Source: Nocardioides salarius (GTDB lineage: Bacteria; Actinomycetota; Actinomycetes; Propionibacteriales; Nocardioidaceae). From it: a stretch of DNA of 64,000 bases. Below, one piece after another: positions 21,529 through 29,061 of this stretch. Under the pieces are notes generated by a model. It worked only from the letters and a program-made list of their open reading frames with translations, ran no database searches and was not told the origin of the DNA. Both the position numbers and the translations under genes were made by a program. Numbering within the stretch: position 1 is the stretch's first letter; the number at the start of each line of letters is the position of its first letter. Location of the stretch: assembly GCF_016907435.1 (NCBI RefSeq), contig NZ_JAFBBZ010000001.1, forward strand, positions 2,728,001 through 2,792,000, written 5' to 3'.

Positions 21529-21611
21529 GGCAGATTGCCCGAGCGGCCAATGGGAGCGGACTGTAAATCCGTCGGCTTTTGCCTTCGAAGGTTCGAATCC
21601 TTCATCTGCCA
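21529..21611 (+). tRNA. tRNA-Tyr (anticodon GTA)
   Basis: An 83-nt class II tRNA. The acceptor stem pairs GGCAGAT (21529-21535) with ATCTGCC (21604-21610), discriminator A. The anticodon loop CTGTAAA puts GTA at 21563-21565. A long variable arm (GTCGGCTTTTGCC region) and the T-arm AAGG-TTCGAAT-CCTT follow. The 3' CCA is not encoded. A possible promoter, TTGCGG (21454) and TATTGT (21479) with 19-bp spacing, lies upstream. Confidence 0.95.
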
Positions 21612-21623
21612 CAGCGGTGCACA

Positions 21624-21660
21624 GGGCCCCCGGCCGGCGTCATGCCGACCGGGGGCCCTT
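21624..21660 (+). terminator. Intrinsic terminator after tRNA-Tyr
   Basis: GGGCCCCCGG (21624-21633) pairs perfectly with CCGGGGGCCC (21649-21658); after one mismatch the stem continues inward (CGGC with GCCG) to a 5-base loop, and TTCT follows. It begins 12 bp after the tRNA. Confidence 0.8.
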
Positions 21661-21689
21661 CTCGTGCGCCGCGCCGATGCCGAGAAGCG

Positions 21690-21705
21690 TGTGATCTGGG
21701 TTACA
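21690..21705. promoter_or_regulatory. Candidate Crp/GlxR-type binding site
   Basis: TGTGA-TCTGGG-TTACA is one mismatch from the TGTGA-N6-TCACA palindrome bound by Crp-family regulators, including actinobacterial GlxR. It lies about 77 bp upstream of the DUF3494 gene start, a suitable place for a regulator. No binding evidence exists, and one such match can occur by chance. Confidence 0.35.
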
Positions 21706-21781
21706 GTCCTGTCACCCGGACTAGATGGCACCTGCCCCCCATTGACTCTTGTCGCCCTCCGGCTATCCCCCCGGAGACCTC

Positions 21782-22897
21782 GTGTCGACCTTGCGTTCCC
21801 TCATCCTGTCCCTCGGCGTCTCGAGCGCCGCCCTCCTCACCGTCCTGGCCCTGCACGGGACCGCGGTGGCCGCCCAGCCGCCCGTGGGTCTCGGCACCGC
21901 CACGCCCTTCGCCGTCCTGGCGGGCACCACCGTCACCAACACCGGGCCCAGCGTGGTCTCCGGAGACCTGGGTGTCAGCCCCGGCAGCGCCGTCACCGGG
22001 TTCCCGCCCGGCGAGGTCACCAACGGGACGATCCACGCGGCCGACGCCGTCGCGCTGCAGGCCAAGGACGACCTGGTCACGGCCTACGACGACGCCGCCG
22101 CCCGCGGCCCCGTCGTCGACGTCACCAGCCAGGACCTCGGCGGTCGGACCCTGGTCGCCGGGGTCTACAACGCCGCCAACGCGATGTCCCTGACCGGGAC
22201 CGTGACCCTGGACGCCCAGGGCGACCCGAACGCCGTGTTCGTGTTCCAGGCCGGCTCCACGCTGATCACGGCCTCCAGCAGCACGGTCGCGCTCATCGGC
22301 GGGGCCCGGGCGTGCAACGTCTACTGGCAGGTGGGCAGCTCGGCCACCATCGGCACCACCTCTCGCTTCGTCGGCTCGGTGCTCGCCCTGTCCTCCATCA
22401 GCCTCCAGACCGGTGCGACCATCGAGGGACGCGTCCTGGCCCGCAACGGCCAGGTCTCGCTGGACACCAACACCGTCTCGAGCCCGGCCTGCCTCGCGCC
22501 GACCCCCACCCCCACGACCAGCCCCACCGCCACTCCCACGGCCAGCCCGACGGCCACTCCTACGGTCAGCCCGACGGTCAGCCCGACCTCGTCGCCCACG
22601 GCGACGCCGACCTCCACCGCCACCGCCACCGCCACCAGCGGCTCGGGCGGCTCGGGCGGCTCGGGCGGCTCGGATGGTTCGGGCGGCTCGGGCAGCGGGG
22701 CGGGAGGCCCCGCGGGGCCGGACGCCCCGGGCGGCGACACCCCGGTCCCGACCGGGCACCCGGCGACCGGGCGGCTGCCGGGTCCGTTCGGTGACGCCGC
22801 CTGGCTGGGCCTCGGCCTGCTCTGCCTGGGGGGTGCCGGCGCCGCCGTGCTGCGTGGAGCCCGTCGGCCGGGAGCGACCGTCTCCGCCAGCAGGTGA
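21782..22897 (+). CDS. Secreted DUF3494 (ice-binding-like) protein with Pro/Thr/Ser stalk and possible sorting signal
   Basis: A 371-residue exported protein. From GTG 21782 it starts with a signal peptide (LRSLILSLGVSSAALLTVLALHGTAVAAQP). Next is a DUF3494 domain of about 200 residues: PFAVLAGTTVTNTGPSVVSGDLGVSPG, ATVTGFPPG-like turns, YNAANAMSLTGTVTLDAQGDPNAVFVFQ and VYWQVGSSATIGTTSRFVGSVLA. DUF3494 is the beta-solenoid fold of bacterial ice-binding proteins, and many members act as adhesins or have no known role. A TP/TA/SP-repeat stalk and a GSG-rich linker follow. The end is HPATG (about 326-330), a hydrophobic helix and an Arg-rich tail, the layout of a sortase signal with a non-canonical first residue. 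The next gene is a sortase. Confidence 0.82.
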   Translation: MSTLRSLILSLGVSSAALLTVLALHGTAVAAQPPVGLGTATPFAVLAGTTVTNTGPSVVSGDLGVSPGSAVTGFPPGEVTNGTIHAADAVALQAKDDLVTAYDDAAARGPVVDVTSQDLGGRTLVAGVYNAANAMSLTGTVTLDAQGDPNAVFVFQAGSTLITASSSTVALIGGARACNVYWQVGSSATIGTTSRFVGSVLALSSISLQTGATIEGRVLARNGQVSLDTNTVSSPACLAPTPTPTTSPTATPTASPTATPTVSPTVSPTSSPTATPTSTATATATSGSGGSGGSGGSDGSGGSGSGAGGPAGPDAPGGDTPVPTGHPATGRLPGPFGDAAWLGLGLLCLGGAGAAVLRGARRPGATVSASR

Positions 22898-23583
22898 GCC
22901 GCTCGCGCGGCGCTGCCCGGCACGCCCGCCGCCGCCCCAAGGGGTGGTGGGCGCCGGCGCTGGCCCTCGGTCTGGCCGGGGCCGTGTGCCTGACCCTGTG
23001 GGGCGGTGGCGCCGCTCCGGCCGGCGAGAGCAGCGCTCGAGCCGGCGCCGCCGTCGCGACCCCGCCCGCGGGCCTCGCGCCGCCGCCGCGAGCGACCTCC
23101 TCGGACTCGGAGGAGGCTGCCCCCCGGTCACCGCGACCCGTCCAGCTGGCGGTGCCCCGGCTCGGCCTCTCCACCCCGCTGGTCGGGCTGGGTCTCCAGC
23201 CCGACGGCACCGTGGAGGTGCCGCAGGACCCGGCGCTCGCCGGCTGGTACCGCCTCGGCCCACCACCGGGCGCACCCGGCCCGGCCGTCATCCTGGGTCA
23301 CGTCGACTCGGTCGACGGCCCGGCCGTGTTCGCCCGCCTCGACGAGCTCGAGGCCGGTGACCGGGTCTCGGTCCGCCTCGACGACGCCAGCACCGCCACC
23401 TTCGTCGTCCGCAGCGTCCGCACCTACGCGAACGCCGACTTCCCCGCGCAGCGGGTGTACGCGGGGGCGGGGCGACGCGAGCTGAACCTGGTGACCTGCG
23501 GTGGCGAGTACGACGCCGATCGCGGCGGCTACCAGGCCAACGTCGTCGTCAACGCCCGCTGGGTGTCGGGCGGTCGCAGCTGA
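22894..23583 (+). CDS. Class F-type sortase
   Basis: A 229-residue membrane-anchored transpeptidase. An Arg-rich N-terminus is followed by one transmembrane helix (WWAPALALGLAGAVCLTLWGG) and a Pro/Ala linker to about residue 80. The sortase barrel then shows the complete catalytic set: H136 in AVILGHVDS, C202 in LNLVTCGGEY and R222 in NVVVNARW. Sequence style fits the class E/F sortases of high-GC Gram-positives, and F is more likely. The GTG overlaps the stop of the DUF3494 gene (GTGA), so that protein is its probable dedicated substrate, by inference from context. Confidence 0.85.
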   Translation: MSRSRGAARHARRRPKGWWAPALALGLAGAVCLTLWGGGAAPAGESSARAGAAVATPPAGLAPPPRATSSDSEEAAPRSPRPVQLAVPRLGLSTPLVGLGLQPDGTVEVPQDPALAGWYRLGPPPGAPGPAVILGHVDSVDGPAVFARLDELEAGDRVSVRLDDASTATFVVRSVRTYANADFPAQRVYAGAGRRELNLVTCGGEYDADRGGYQANVVVNARWVSGGRS

Positions 23584-23645
23584 CGGCCTGCCCCGGCCCG
23601 CGCCGGCACCGCGTAACCGCGGCGCCCGCGAGGCGTTGTGGGGGC

Positions 23646-25184
23646 ATGACGCGTCGTGCCGGCTCTGCCCTGCTCGCCCTGACCCTGACCGCGATGGGCT
23701 CGCTGCTCGCGGCGCCGCCGGCGCTGGCCCACCAGGGCGGTGACCTGCCCACCAACACGCGTGCGGCCGAGGTCGCCACCGAGGGCGCCGGGGAGGCGAT
23801 GAAGCACGTCGCCAACGTGCAGTACGACGACACCGGCGAGGCGCAGAACGGCACGGACATCGAGTTCATGCGGCTCGGCAAGCGCGAGTACGCCCTGGCC
23901 GGCACGCTGGGGGGTGGCCTGCAGGTCATCGACATCACCCGGCCCCGCAGGCCGAAGCCGGTCTCGGTCTACGACTGCAAGATCTCCCAGGGCGACATCC
24001 AGGTCTGGAAGCGTCGCGGCCGGGTGCTGGCCAGCTACACCGCCGACGGCACCGTGGGCGCCGCCGGCGCCGCCTCGCGCTGCGGCACCGAGCTGGGCCT
24101 CGAGGCCGGCGACGCCGGCACCGTCATCGTCGACCTGACCGACCCGAGGCGCCCCGGCACCGTCAGCTGGCTGCCGGTGGGCGCGGGCTCGCACAACATG
24201 ACCATCCACCCCAGCGGCAAGTGGCTCTACAACTCCAACTCCGACCTGCTCACCGCCGGTTCCGAGCCGCACATCACCATCTACGACATCCGCCGCCCGA
24301 CCCGTCCGGTCAAGGTGCAGGACTTCGTGATCCCCTTCGTGCCCACCTCGCTGGGCTCGGAGTCGCACGACATCACCTTCAGCGCCGACGGCACCCGCGC
24401 CTACTCCGCCGCGCTCTCGCAGACGCTCGTGCTCGACACCACCGACCCGGCCGCCCCCGAGATCCTCGGCCAGATCGTCGACCCGGCCGTCAACGTCTCC
24501 CACCAGGCCGACCCGGTCACGCTCAAGGACTCCGACGGCACCGAGCGCACGATCCTGGTCGTCACCGACGAGCGTGCCGGCGCGGCCGCGTCGGTGGAGT
24601 GCCCCGGCGGCGGGCTGCACCTCTACGACGTCACCGGCGACCTCGAGACCGCGCCCGTCAAGATCGGCGCCTGGTTCGCCCCGGCCTACTCGGTCCAGGA
24701 CGGCGCCACCTGCACCTCCCACGTGCTGCGGATCTACCCGCGCCAGCAGCTGCTCACCATCGCCTGGTACGCCAAGGGCGTGCGCGTCCTGGACATCTCC
24801 GGGCTGGCCGACGCCGCCACCGACCCGCTCGCCGGGCCGGCCACCATCGCCTTCGGCGACGGGGTCGGCATGAAGGAGGTCGGCCACTTCACGATGCCCG
24901 ACTCCGACGCCTGGTCCTTCAAGACCAACAAGATCCGCAGGAACGGCTCCTTCTTCGGCTACGCCAACGACCTGGTCCGCGGCTTCGACGTCTTCCGCTA
25001 CGACGGCTCGACCATCGGCGACGTCAAGCCCCTGAAGCCCCGGGACCTGCGGCCGCGCCGCAAGGGCAGCGTCACCGCCGAGCGGGTCGACGCCTCCACC
25101 GCGGCCGGCCTGGCCCTGGTCGTGCCGGCCACGTTGGGCGCGCTGCTGCTGCACCGCCGGGCCGCGCGGCGCCGCCGCGACTGA
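23646..25184 (+). CDS. Secreted LVIVD-repeat protein, function unknown
   Basis: A 512-residue protein with a signal peptide (RAGSALLALTLTAMGSLLAAPPALAHQ) and a C-terminal hydrophobic helix followed by Arg residues ([24 protein letters not shown]), so it is probably surface-anchored. The body has repeated blades such as LQVIDITRPRRPKPVSVYD, GTVIVDLTDPRRPGTVSWL, ITIYDIRRPTRPVKVQDF and LVLDTTDPAAPEILGQIV. These match the LVIVD repeat, a beta-propeller-forming unit of unknown function. Cysteines in the loops may form disulfides. It starts 62 bp after the sortase gene and may share its transcript, but no canonical sortase motif is seen. Confidence 0.75.
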   Translation: MTRRAGSALLALTLTAMGSLLAAPPALAHQGGDLPTNTRAAEVATEGAGEAMKHVANVQYDDTGEAQNGTDIEFMRLGKREYALAGTLGGGLQVIDITRPRRPKPVSVYDCKISQGDIQVWKRRGRVLASYTADGTVGAAGAASRCGTELGLEAGDAGTVIVDLTDPRRPGTVSWLPVGAGSHNMTIHPSGKWLYNSNSDLLTAGSEPHITIYDIRRPTRPVKVQDFVIPFVPTSLGSESHDITFSADGTRAYSAALSQTLVLDTTDPAAPEILGQIVDPAVNVSHQADPVTLKDSDGTERTILVVTDERAGAAASVECPGGGLHLYDVTGDLETAPVKIGAWFAPAYSVQDGATCTSHVLRIYPRQQLLTIAWYAKGVRVLDISGLADAATDPLAGPATIAFGDGVGMKEVGHFTMPDSDAWSFKTNKIRRNGSFFGYANDLVRGFDVFRYDGSTIGDVKPLKPRDLRPRRKGSVTAERVDASTAAGLALVVPATLGALLLHRRAARRRRD

Positions 25185-25204
25185 CGGGGCTCGGTCGACG
25201 GGAC

Positions 25205-26146
25205 TCAGTCGACGGGCAAGGTCCCGGCGTTGAAGGGCGAGTCCTTGCGCGAGATCAGCTCGCGGCGCTCCTCGGGGCTCAGCGCCTCGACCTGGGCCAC
25301 GACGTCGGAGGGGAAGCCGCTGACCTCGGGAGCCGGCGACAGCGGCACGACCGTGTGCACCACGCGGTCGGCGTACACGTGCACGGTGTTGAGGCCCTGG
25401 TGGCCGTCGACGCCCGACACGAAGCGCTCGAGCGGGGCCGGGTCGGTGGTGTAGCAGGACGCCGAGGCGACGCTGACCGGGACGCCGGCCACGGTCGAGT
25501 GGCTGGAGTAGTGGTAGTGCCCGCCGAGGATCACGCGCACGTCGGAGCCCGCGACCACCTCGGCCAGCAGGTGCTGGTCGGCGAGCTCGATCGTCTCGGC
25601 GGCCCGCAGCATCGGCAGCGGGATCGGTGGGTGGTGCATCGCCAGGACCGTGCCGTGCGGGGCGGGCACGGCCAGTTCCTCGGCCAGCCACACCAACTGG
25701 GCCGGCGTCAGCTCGCCGTGGTGGTAGCCCGGCACGCTGGTGTCGAGCGAGATCACCCGCAGCCCGTCGACGTCGTGCACCCGGTCCTGCGGCGCCCCGG
25801 GGTCGGCGTCCTCGCCGAAGAGCCCCCGGGCGTAGGGCCCCCGCTCGTCGTGGTTGCCCATCACCCACACCACCTGCGCGCCCATCTCGGCCGCGGCCGG
25901 CTCGACCAGCTCGCGCAGTCGCGCGTACGCCGCCGGCTCGGCGCGGTAGGCCAGGTCGCCGGTGAAGACCAGCGCCTGGGGCGCGGGGCTCATCCGGCGC
26001 AGCCGCTCGAGGGCGAGCACCAGGCCGGCCTCGGGGTCCACGACGTCGTACTGCAGCGCGCCGCCGGCGAGCAGGTGCGGGTCGCTGAGGTGGGCCAGGA
26101 CGTGGCCGGCGGGCGGGTGCTGGCCCAGCTGCACGGGGTCGCTCAC
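25205..26146 (-). CDS. CpdA-like metallophosphoesterase (putative 3',5'-cyclic nucleotide phosphodiesterase)
   Basis: A 313-residue calcineurin-like phosphoesterase. The metal-binding motifs are complete: LSDPHLL (D-x-H), FTGDLAYR (GD), VMGNHDERG (GNHD), MHHPP and GHYHYSSHS (GHxH). The order and length match the CpdA/Rv0805 group that hydrolyses cAMP and related phosphodiesters, although specificity in this group is broad. The GTG at 26146 overlaps the stop of the siderophore-interacting protein gene by 4 bp, so it should be cotranscribed with that gene from the iron-box promoter. Confidence 0.85.
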   Translation of the reverse strand: MSDPVQLGQHPPAGHVLAHLSDPHLLAGGALQYDVVDPEAGLVLALERLRRMSPAPQALVFTGDLAYRAEPAAYARLRELVEPAAAEMGAQVVWVMGNHDERGPYARGLFGEDADPGAPQDRVHDVDGLRVISLDTSVPGYHHGELTPAQLVWLAEELAVPAPHGTVLAMHHPPIPLPMLRAAETIELADQHLLAEVVAGSDVRVILGGHYHYSSHSTVAGVPVSVASASCYTTDPAPLERFVSGVDGHQGLNTVHVYADRVVHTVVPLSPAPEVSGFPSDVVAQVEALSPEERRELISRKDSPFNAGTLPVD

Positions 26147-27003
26147 CCCGCCGAGCCTAGGCGACGGGCTGGGGGGTGCGGGTGGGCCTTGTAGAACCCG
26201 GAGAAGCAGATGCGCCCGGCGGGCAGGCCGCCGCGGCGCAGGTGGCGGCGTGCGCCCGTGGCCAGCGTGGACTCACCGACCACGAAGGCGTAGTCGAGCG
26301 GGTCGACCGGCCCGCTGCGGGCCTGCACGGCCTGCAGGGCGGCGGCGCCCGGGCGGTCGTGACGGCCCCCGCGGATGACCCAGGTGACCTCGACGCCGTC
26401 GGGGTGCGCGAGCCCCGGCTCGACGTCGTCGTCGGTCGGCACCTCGATGACCGCGGTGCCCGCGGTGTCGGCGGCGAGGTCGCGCAGGATCCCGCGCACG
26501 CCCGGCAGCCCGCTCTCGTCGGCGGCCAGGTGCACGCGGTGGGTGTCGGCGGGCGGGTCGAACATCGGCCCCTGGTCGAGCAGCGCCACGGGGGTGCCCG
26601 GGGTGGCGGCGACCGCCCAGCGTGCGACCCGGCCGGCCAGCTGCCCGGTCTCGTCGGCGTGCAGCACGACGTCGACGTCGATCTCGGTGGCTGTGTCCCT
26701 GCCGTCGGTGCGGCGCAGGTCGGCGACGGTGTAGTTGCTGCAGTGCGGGCGCCGCGCCTCGTCGATGGCCAGGTAGGCCTGCCACCAGGAGCGGCCCTCG
26801 ACCTCGGGGAGCACCAGCGCGGCCCCGGGGGTGGCGGGCACGAAGAAGCGGAACCAGTGGTCGTGGCCCTGCCAGGCGAAGCCGTCGAGCCCGGGCCCGC
26901 CGAGCGTGACCCGCTGGAAGGACGTGGAGACCCTCGCGCTGCTCAGGACCGTCGCGCGGAACATCTCGGGGTCCGTCGGCATCAGCCGGGGCAGCTCGCT
27001 CAT
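26143..27003 (-). CDS. Siderophore-interacting protein (FAD/NAD(P)H ferric-siderophore reductase family)
   Basis: A 286-residue cytoplasmic flavoprotein of the SIP/ViuB family that reduces Fe(III)-siderophores to release iron. An N-terminal FAD-binding barrel (FRATVLSSARVSTSFQRVTLGGPGL..., then NYTVADLR where many members have R-x-Y-T) is followed by the NAD(P)-binding half (VHLAADESGLPGVRGILRDL and YAFVVGESTLATGARRHLRR). The C-terminal GRICFSGFYKAHPHP resembles the usual GYWR.G end. I choose ATG 27003; a TTG at 27024 is in frame but lies inside the iron box. It heads a two-gene unit with the CpdA-like gene. Confidence 0.88.
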   Translation of the reverse strand: MSELPRLMPTDPEMFRATVLSSARVSTSFQRVTLGGPGLDGFAWQGHDHWFRFFVPATPGAALVLPEVEGRSWWQAYLAIDEARRPHCSNYTVADLRRTDGRDTATEIDVDVVLHADETGQLAGRVARWAVAATPGTPVALLDQGPMFDPPADTHRVHLAADESGLPGVRGILRDLAADTAGTAVIEVPTDDDVEPGLAHPDGVEVTWVIRGGRHDRPGAAALQAVQARSGPVDPLDYAFVVGESTLATGARRHLRRGGLPAGRICFSGFYKAHPHPPARRLGSAG

Positions 27004-27016
27004 GCGAGGAGTGTAC

Positions 27017-27035
27017 TTAGGCAAGCCTATGCTTA
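27017..27035. promoter_or_regulatory. Iron box (IdeR/DtxR-type operator)
   Basis: TTAGGCAAGCCTATGCTTA matches 14 of 19 positions of the DtxR/IdeR consensus (TTAGGTTAGSCTAACCTAA) with the conserved outer TTAGG and central GCCTA. It ends 13 bp before the start codon of the siderophore-interacting protein gene, where a bound repressor would block transcription when iron is plentiful. Confidence 0.7.
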
Positions 27036-27045
27036 GCCAGGGGTC

Positions 27046-28164
27046 CTAGCGGGCCGGGAGCACCCGCCCGCTGACCTCGCCGAGCGTGATCCGCCCCCCG
27101 GCGGTGCCGGGGGCGCTGTAGCGCAGCACCACCTCGTCGCCGTCGTCGAGGAACCGCTCGCCGTGCCACAGCTCGATCAGCGAGCCGACCTCGTCGTCGC
27201 CCGGTCCGCTGATGGTGCCGCTGGCGTAGAGGTCGCCGGTGCGCAGGCTGGCGCCGTTGACCGTCAGGTGCGCCAGCATCTGCCCCGGCGACCAGTACGT
27301 CGTGCGGTAGCGCGGGCGGCTGACCACCTCGCCGTTGAGCACCACCTCGACGTCGACGTCGAGCCCGCGGGTATGGCCGGGGTCGAGGTAGTCCAGCGGG
27401 CGGGGGTCCTGGCCGGGCAGGTCGCACCACGCGGCCTCGAGCGCGGCCAGCGGGGTCACCCAGTGGCTGACCGAGGTCGCGAACGACTTGCCGAGGAACG
27501 GGCCGAGCGGCACGTACTCCCAGGCCTGGATGTCACGTGCCGACCAGTCGTTGACGCCCACCACGCCGAAGACGTGCTCGGCCAGCCCGGCAGCCGGCAC
27601 GGGGTCGCCGAGCGAGGAGGGGGCGCCGACCACGAAGCCGAGCTCGGCCTCGATGTCGAGGCGCTGCGAGGGTCCGAACACCGGGGCGTCGCCCTGGCCC
27701 GGGCCGGGCCGACGCTGGCCCGACGGGCGCACGACGGGGGTGCCGCTCGGCACGACCGTGCCGGCGCGGCCGTGGTAGGCCACCGGCAGGTGCTTCCAGT
27801 TCGGCAGCAGCGGCTCGCTGTCGGGGCGGAACATCCGGCCCAGGTTGGTCGCGTGGTGCTCGGAGGCGTAGAAGTCGACGTAGTCGGCGACCTCGAAGGG
27901 CTGGTGCAGCTCCACCTCGGCGAGCGGGACGCCCCGCGCGGTGCGGGCCAGCTCGGTCGCCTGCTCGCGGGTCTGGCGCCACACCTCCGGGCCCAGGGCC
28001 ATGAACGCGTTGAGCGAGCGCGACTCGAGCTCCGGCCGCCCGGTCGCCTCGTGCAGGTCGAGCACCGTGTCGCCCAGCCGCACGCCGACCCGGCGCGGGC
28101 CGCCGTCGCGCGAGAAGACGGCGTACGGCAGGTGGTCGGGGCCGAAGCCCCCGTGGGCGGTCAT
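27046..28164 (-). CDS. fahA: Fumarylacetoacetase
   Basis: A 372-residue enzyme that hydrolyses fumarylacetoacetate to fumarate and acetoacetate, the last step of tyrosine/homogentisate breakdown. Metal and active-site stretches are clear: DYVDFYASEHHATNLGRMFRP, LPVAYHGRAGTVVPSGTPV, DIEAELGFVVG and VNDWSARDIQAWEYVPLGPFLGKSFATSVSHWV. The C-terminal TYWSPGQMLAHLTVNGASLRTGDLYASGTISG also fits. ATG 28164 overlaps the stop of the preceding unnamed gene (ATGA), so the two form an operon opposite homogentisate dioxygenase. The frame is open upstream, but only through that gene. Confidence 0.95.
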   Translation of the reverse strand: MTAHGGFGPDHLPYAVFSRDGGPRRVGVRLGDTVLDLHEATGRPELESRSLNAFMALGPEVWRQTREQATELARTARGVPLAEVELHQPFEVADYVDFYASEHHATNLGRMFRPDSEPLLPNWKHLPVAYHGRAGTVVPSGTPVVRPSGQRRPGPGQGDAPVFGPSQRLDIEAELGFVVGAPSSLGDPVPAAGLAEHVFGVVGVNDWSARDIQAWEYVPLGPFLGKSFATSVSHWVTPLAALEAAWCDLPGQDPRPLDYLDPGHTRGLDVDVEVVLNGEVVSRPRYRTTYWSPGQMLAHLTVNGASLRTGDLYASGTISGPGDDEVGSLIELWHGERFLDDGDEVVLRYSAPGTAGGRITLGEVSGRVLPAR

Positions 28165-28991
28165 GCGAGCACCCCCAGGGCGTCGAGGTCGGTGAGCGGC
28201 TCGGAGACCGAGCAGGAGCCGAAGGAGCGGAACCAGCGGCGCGCGCCGGCGAGGTCCTCGGTGACGGCGGCGGCCAGCGCCGCGCCGTCGCGCTCCTCGA
28301 GGGTGGCGACCACGTCGTCGCGGCTGGCGCCGTCGAAGGCGCGCCGGGTCGCGAGCAGCAGGTTGAGGAAGCCGTGCCGCTCGATGCCGTCGGCGCCGGT
28401 GTGGCGCACCGCGCGGTGCAGCCCGGCGGTGCACTTGAAGGCGATCTCGCGGTCGAGGGCCGCGTCGATCCAGGCGGCCAGCGTGGGGGAGTCGGGGTGG
28501 GCGTCGGCGTCGAGGCCGCCGGTGCGCAGCTTGAGCAGCAGCTCGGCCGAGGCGACCTCGTCGGCCGCGGCCAGCCAGCCGTACGTCGGCTCGCCGGGCA
28601 GGGCGGGCAGCTCGACGTGCACCGCGACGTCGTCGTCGAGGTCGCCGGTGGCGCGCGCCGCGTCGACGGCCGCCACGACCCGGCGCGCGTTGCCGGGCAG
28701 GTCGTCGAGGTCGCGCAGCGCGACCTCGAGGCGGGCCAGCGTGTGCCCGTGGCGGGTGGCGAGGGCGGCCGGTCCGGCCACCTGGCCGGCGCCGCCGGTC
28801 AGCACCACGGCCAGCGGCGGGCCGGGGTCGACCTGCGGCAGGTCGGTGTCGCGCAGCACGAAGGCGCCGACCAGCGGCTCCTCGCGCTCGCGGTAGGCGG
28901 CCAGGGCGGCGTCGAGCGGCGCGTCGCCGGGCGGGAAGATCGCGGCGTCGTCGACGAGGCCGCGCCAGAGAGGTTCCGTGGTGGCAGGCAC
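28161..28991 (-). CDS. Conserved protein of unknown function in the homogentisate operon
   Basis: I do not recognise a named family for this 276-residue protein. It starts VPATTEPLWRGLVDDAAIFPPGDAPLDAALAAYRE. It has alternating hydrophobic strands and Ala-rich helices like a TIM barrel, with conserved-looking stretches KLRTGGLDADAHPDSPTLAAWIDAAL, EIAFKCTAGLHRAVRHT and HGFLNLLLATRRA. There is no signal peptide or membrane segment. It overlaps fahA by 4 bp and diverges from the homogentisate dioxygenase gene, so a role in tyrosine/phenylacetate catabolism is likely. The maleylacetoacetate isomerase expected in this pathway is not visible nearby, and this product is a candidate for that step or an accessory to it; this is inference only. 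Confidence 0.7.
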   Translation of the reverse strand: MPATTEPLWRGLVDDAAIFPPGDAPLDAALAAYREREEPLVGAFVLRDTDLPQVDPGPPLAVVLTGGAGQVAGPAALATRHGHTLARLEVALRDLDDLPGNARRVVAAVDAARATGDLDDDVAVHVELPALPGEPTYGWLAAADEVASAELLLKLRTGGLDADAHPDSPTLAAWIDAALDREIAFKCTAGLHRAVRHTGADGIERHGFLNLLLATRRAFDGASRDDVVATLEERDGAALAAAVTEDLAGARRWFRSFGSCSVSEPLTDLDALGVLA

Positions 28992-29019
28992 GCGGCTACT
29001 CTTACCACGACGCGGATAG

Positions 29020-29035
29020 CGGACACGTCTGTCCG
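29020..29035. promoter_or_regulatory. Palindrome in the homogentisate divergent promoter (candidate operator)
   Basis: CGGACA-CGTC-TGTCCG is a perfect 6+6 inverted repeat in the 70-bp gap between the unnamed gene/fahA operon and the homogentisate dioxygenase gene. Its central place between two divergent catabolic units suggests a site for a shared regulator, which is not encoded in this window next to them. Confidence 0.5.
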
Positions 29036-29061
29036 ACTTTCGAACATGAGGAGACTGGGCG

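Noticed and set aside
22639..22690. Tandem GGCTCGGGC repeats as a mobile or regulatory element
   Set aside because: They simply encode the GSG linker of the DUF3494 protein in frame.
21749..25184. Natural-product or antimicrobial peptide cluster
   Set aside because: No synthase, modification enzyme or dedicated exporter; the genes form a surface-protein and sortase cassette.
27004..27024. TTG 27024 as the start of the siderophore-interacting protein
   Set aside because: It would put the start inside the iron box and adds seven residues without support; ATG 27003 is better.
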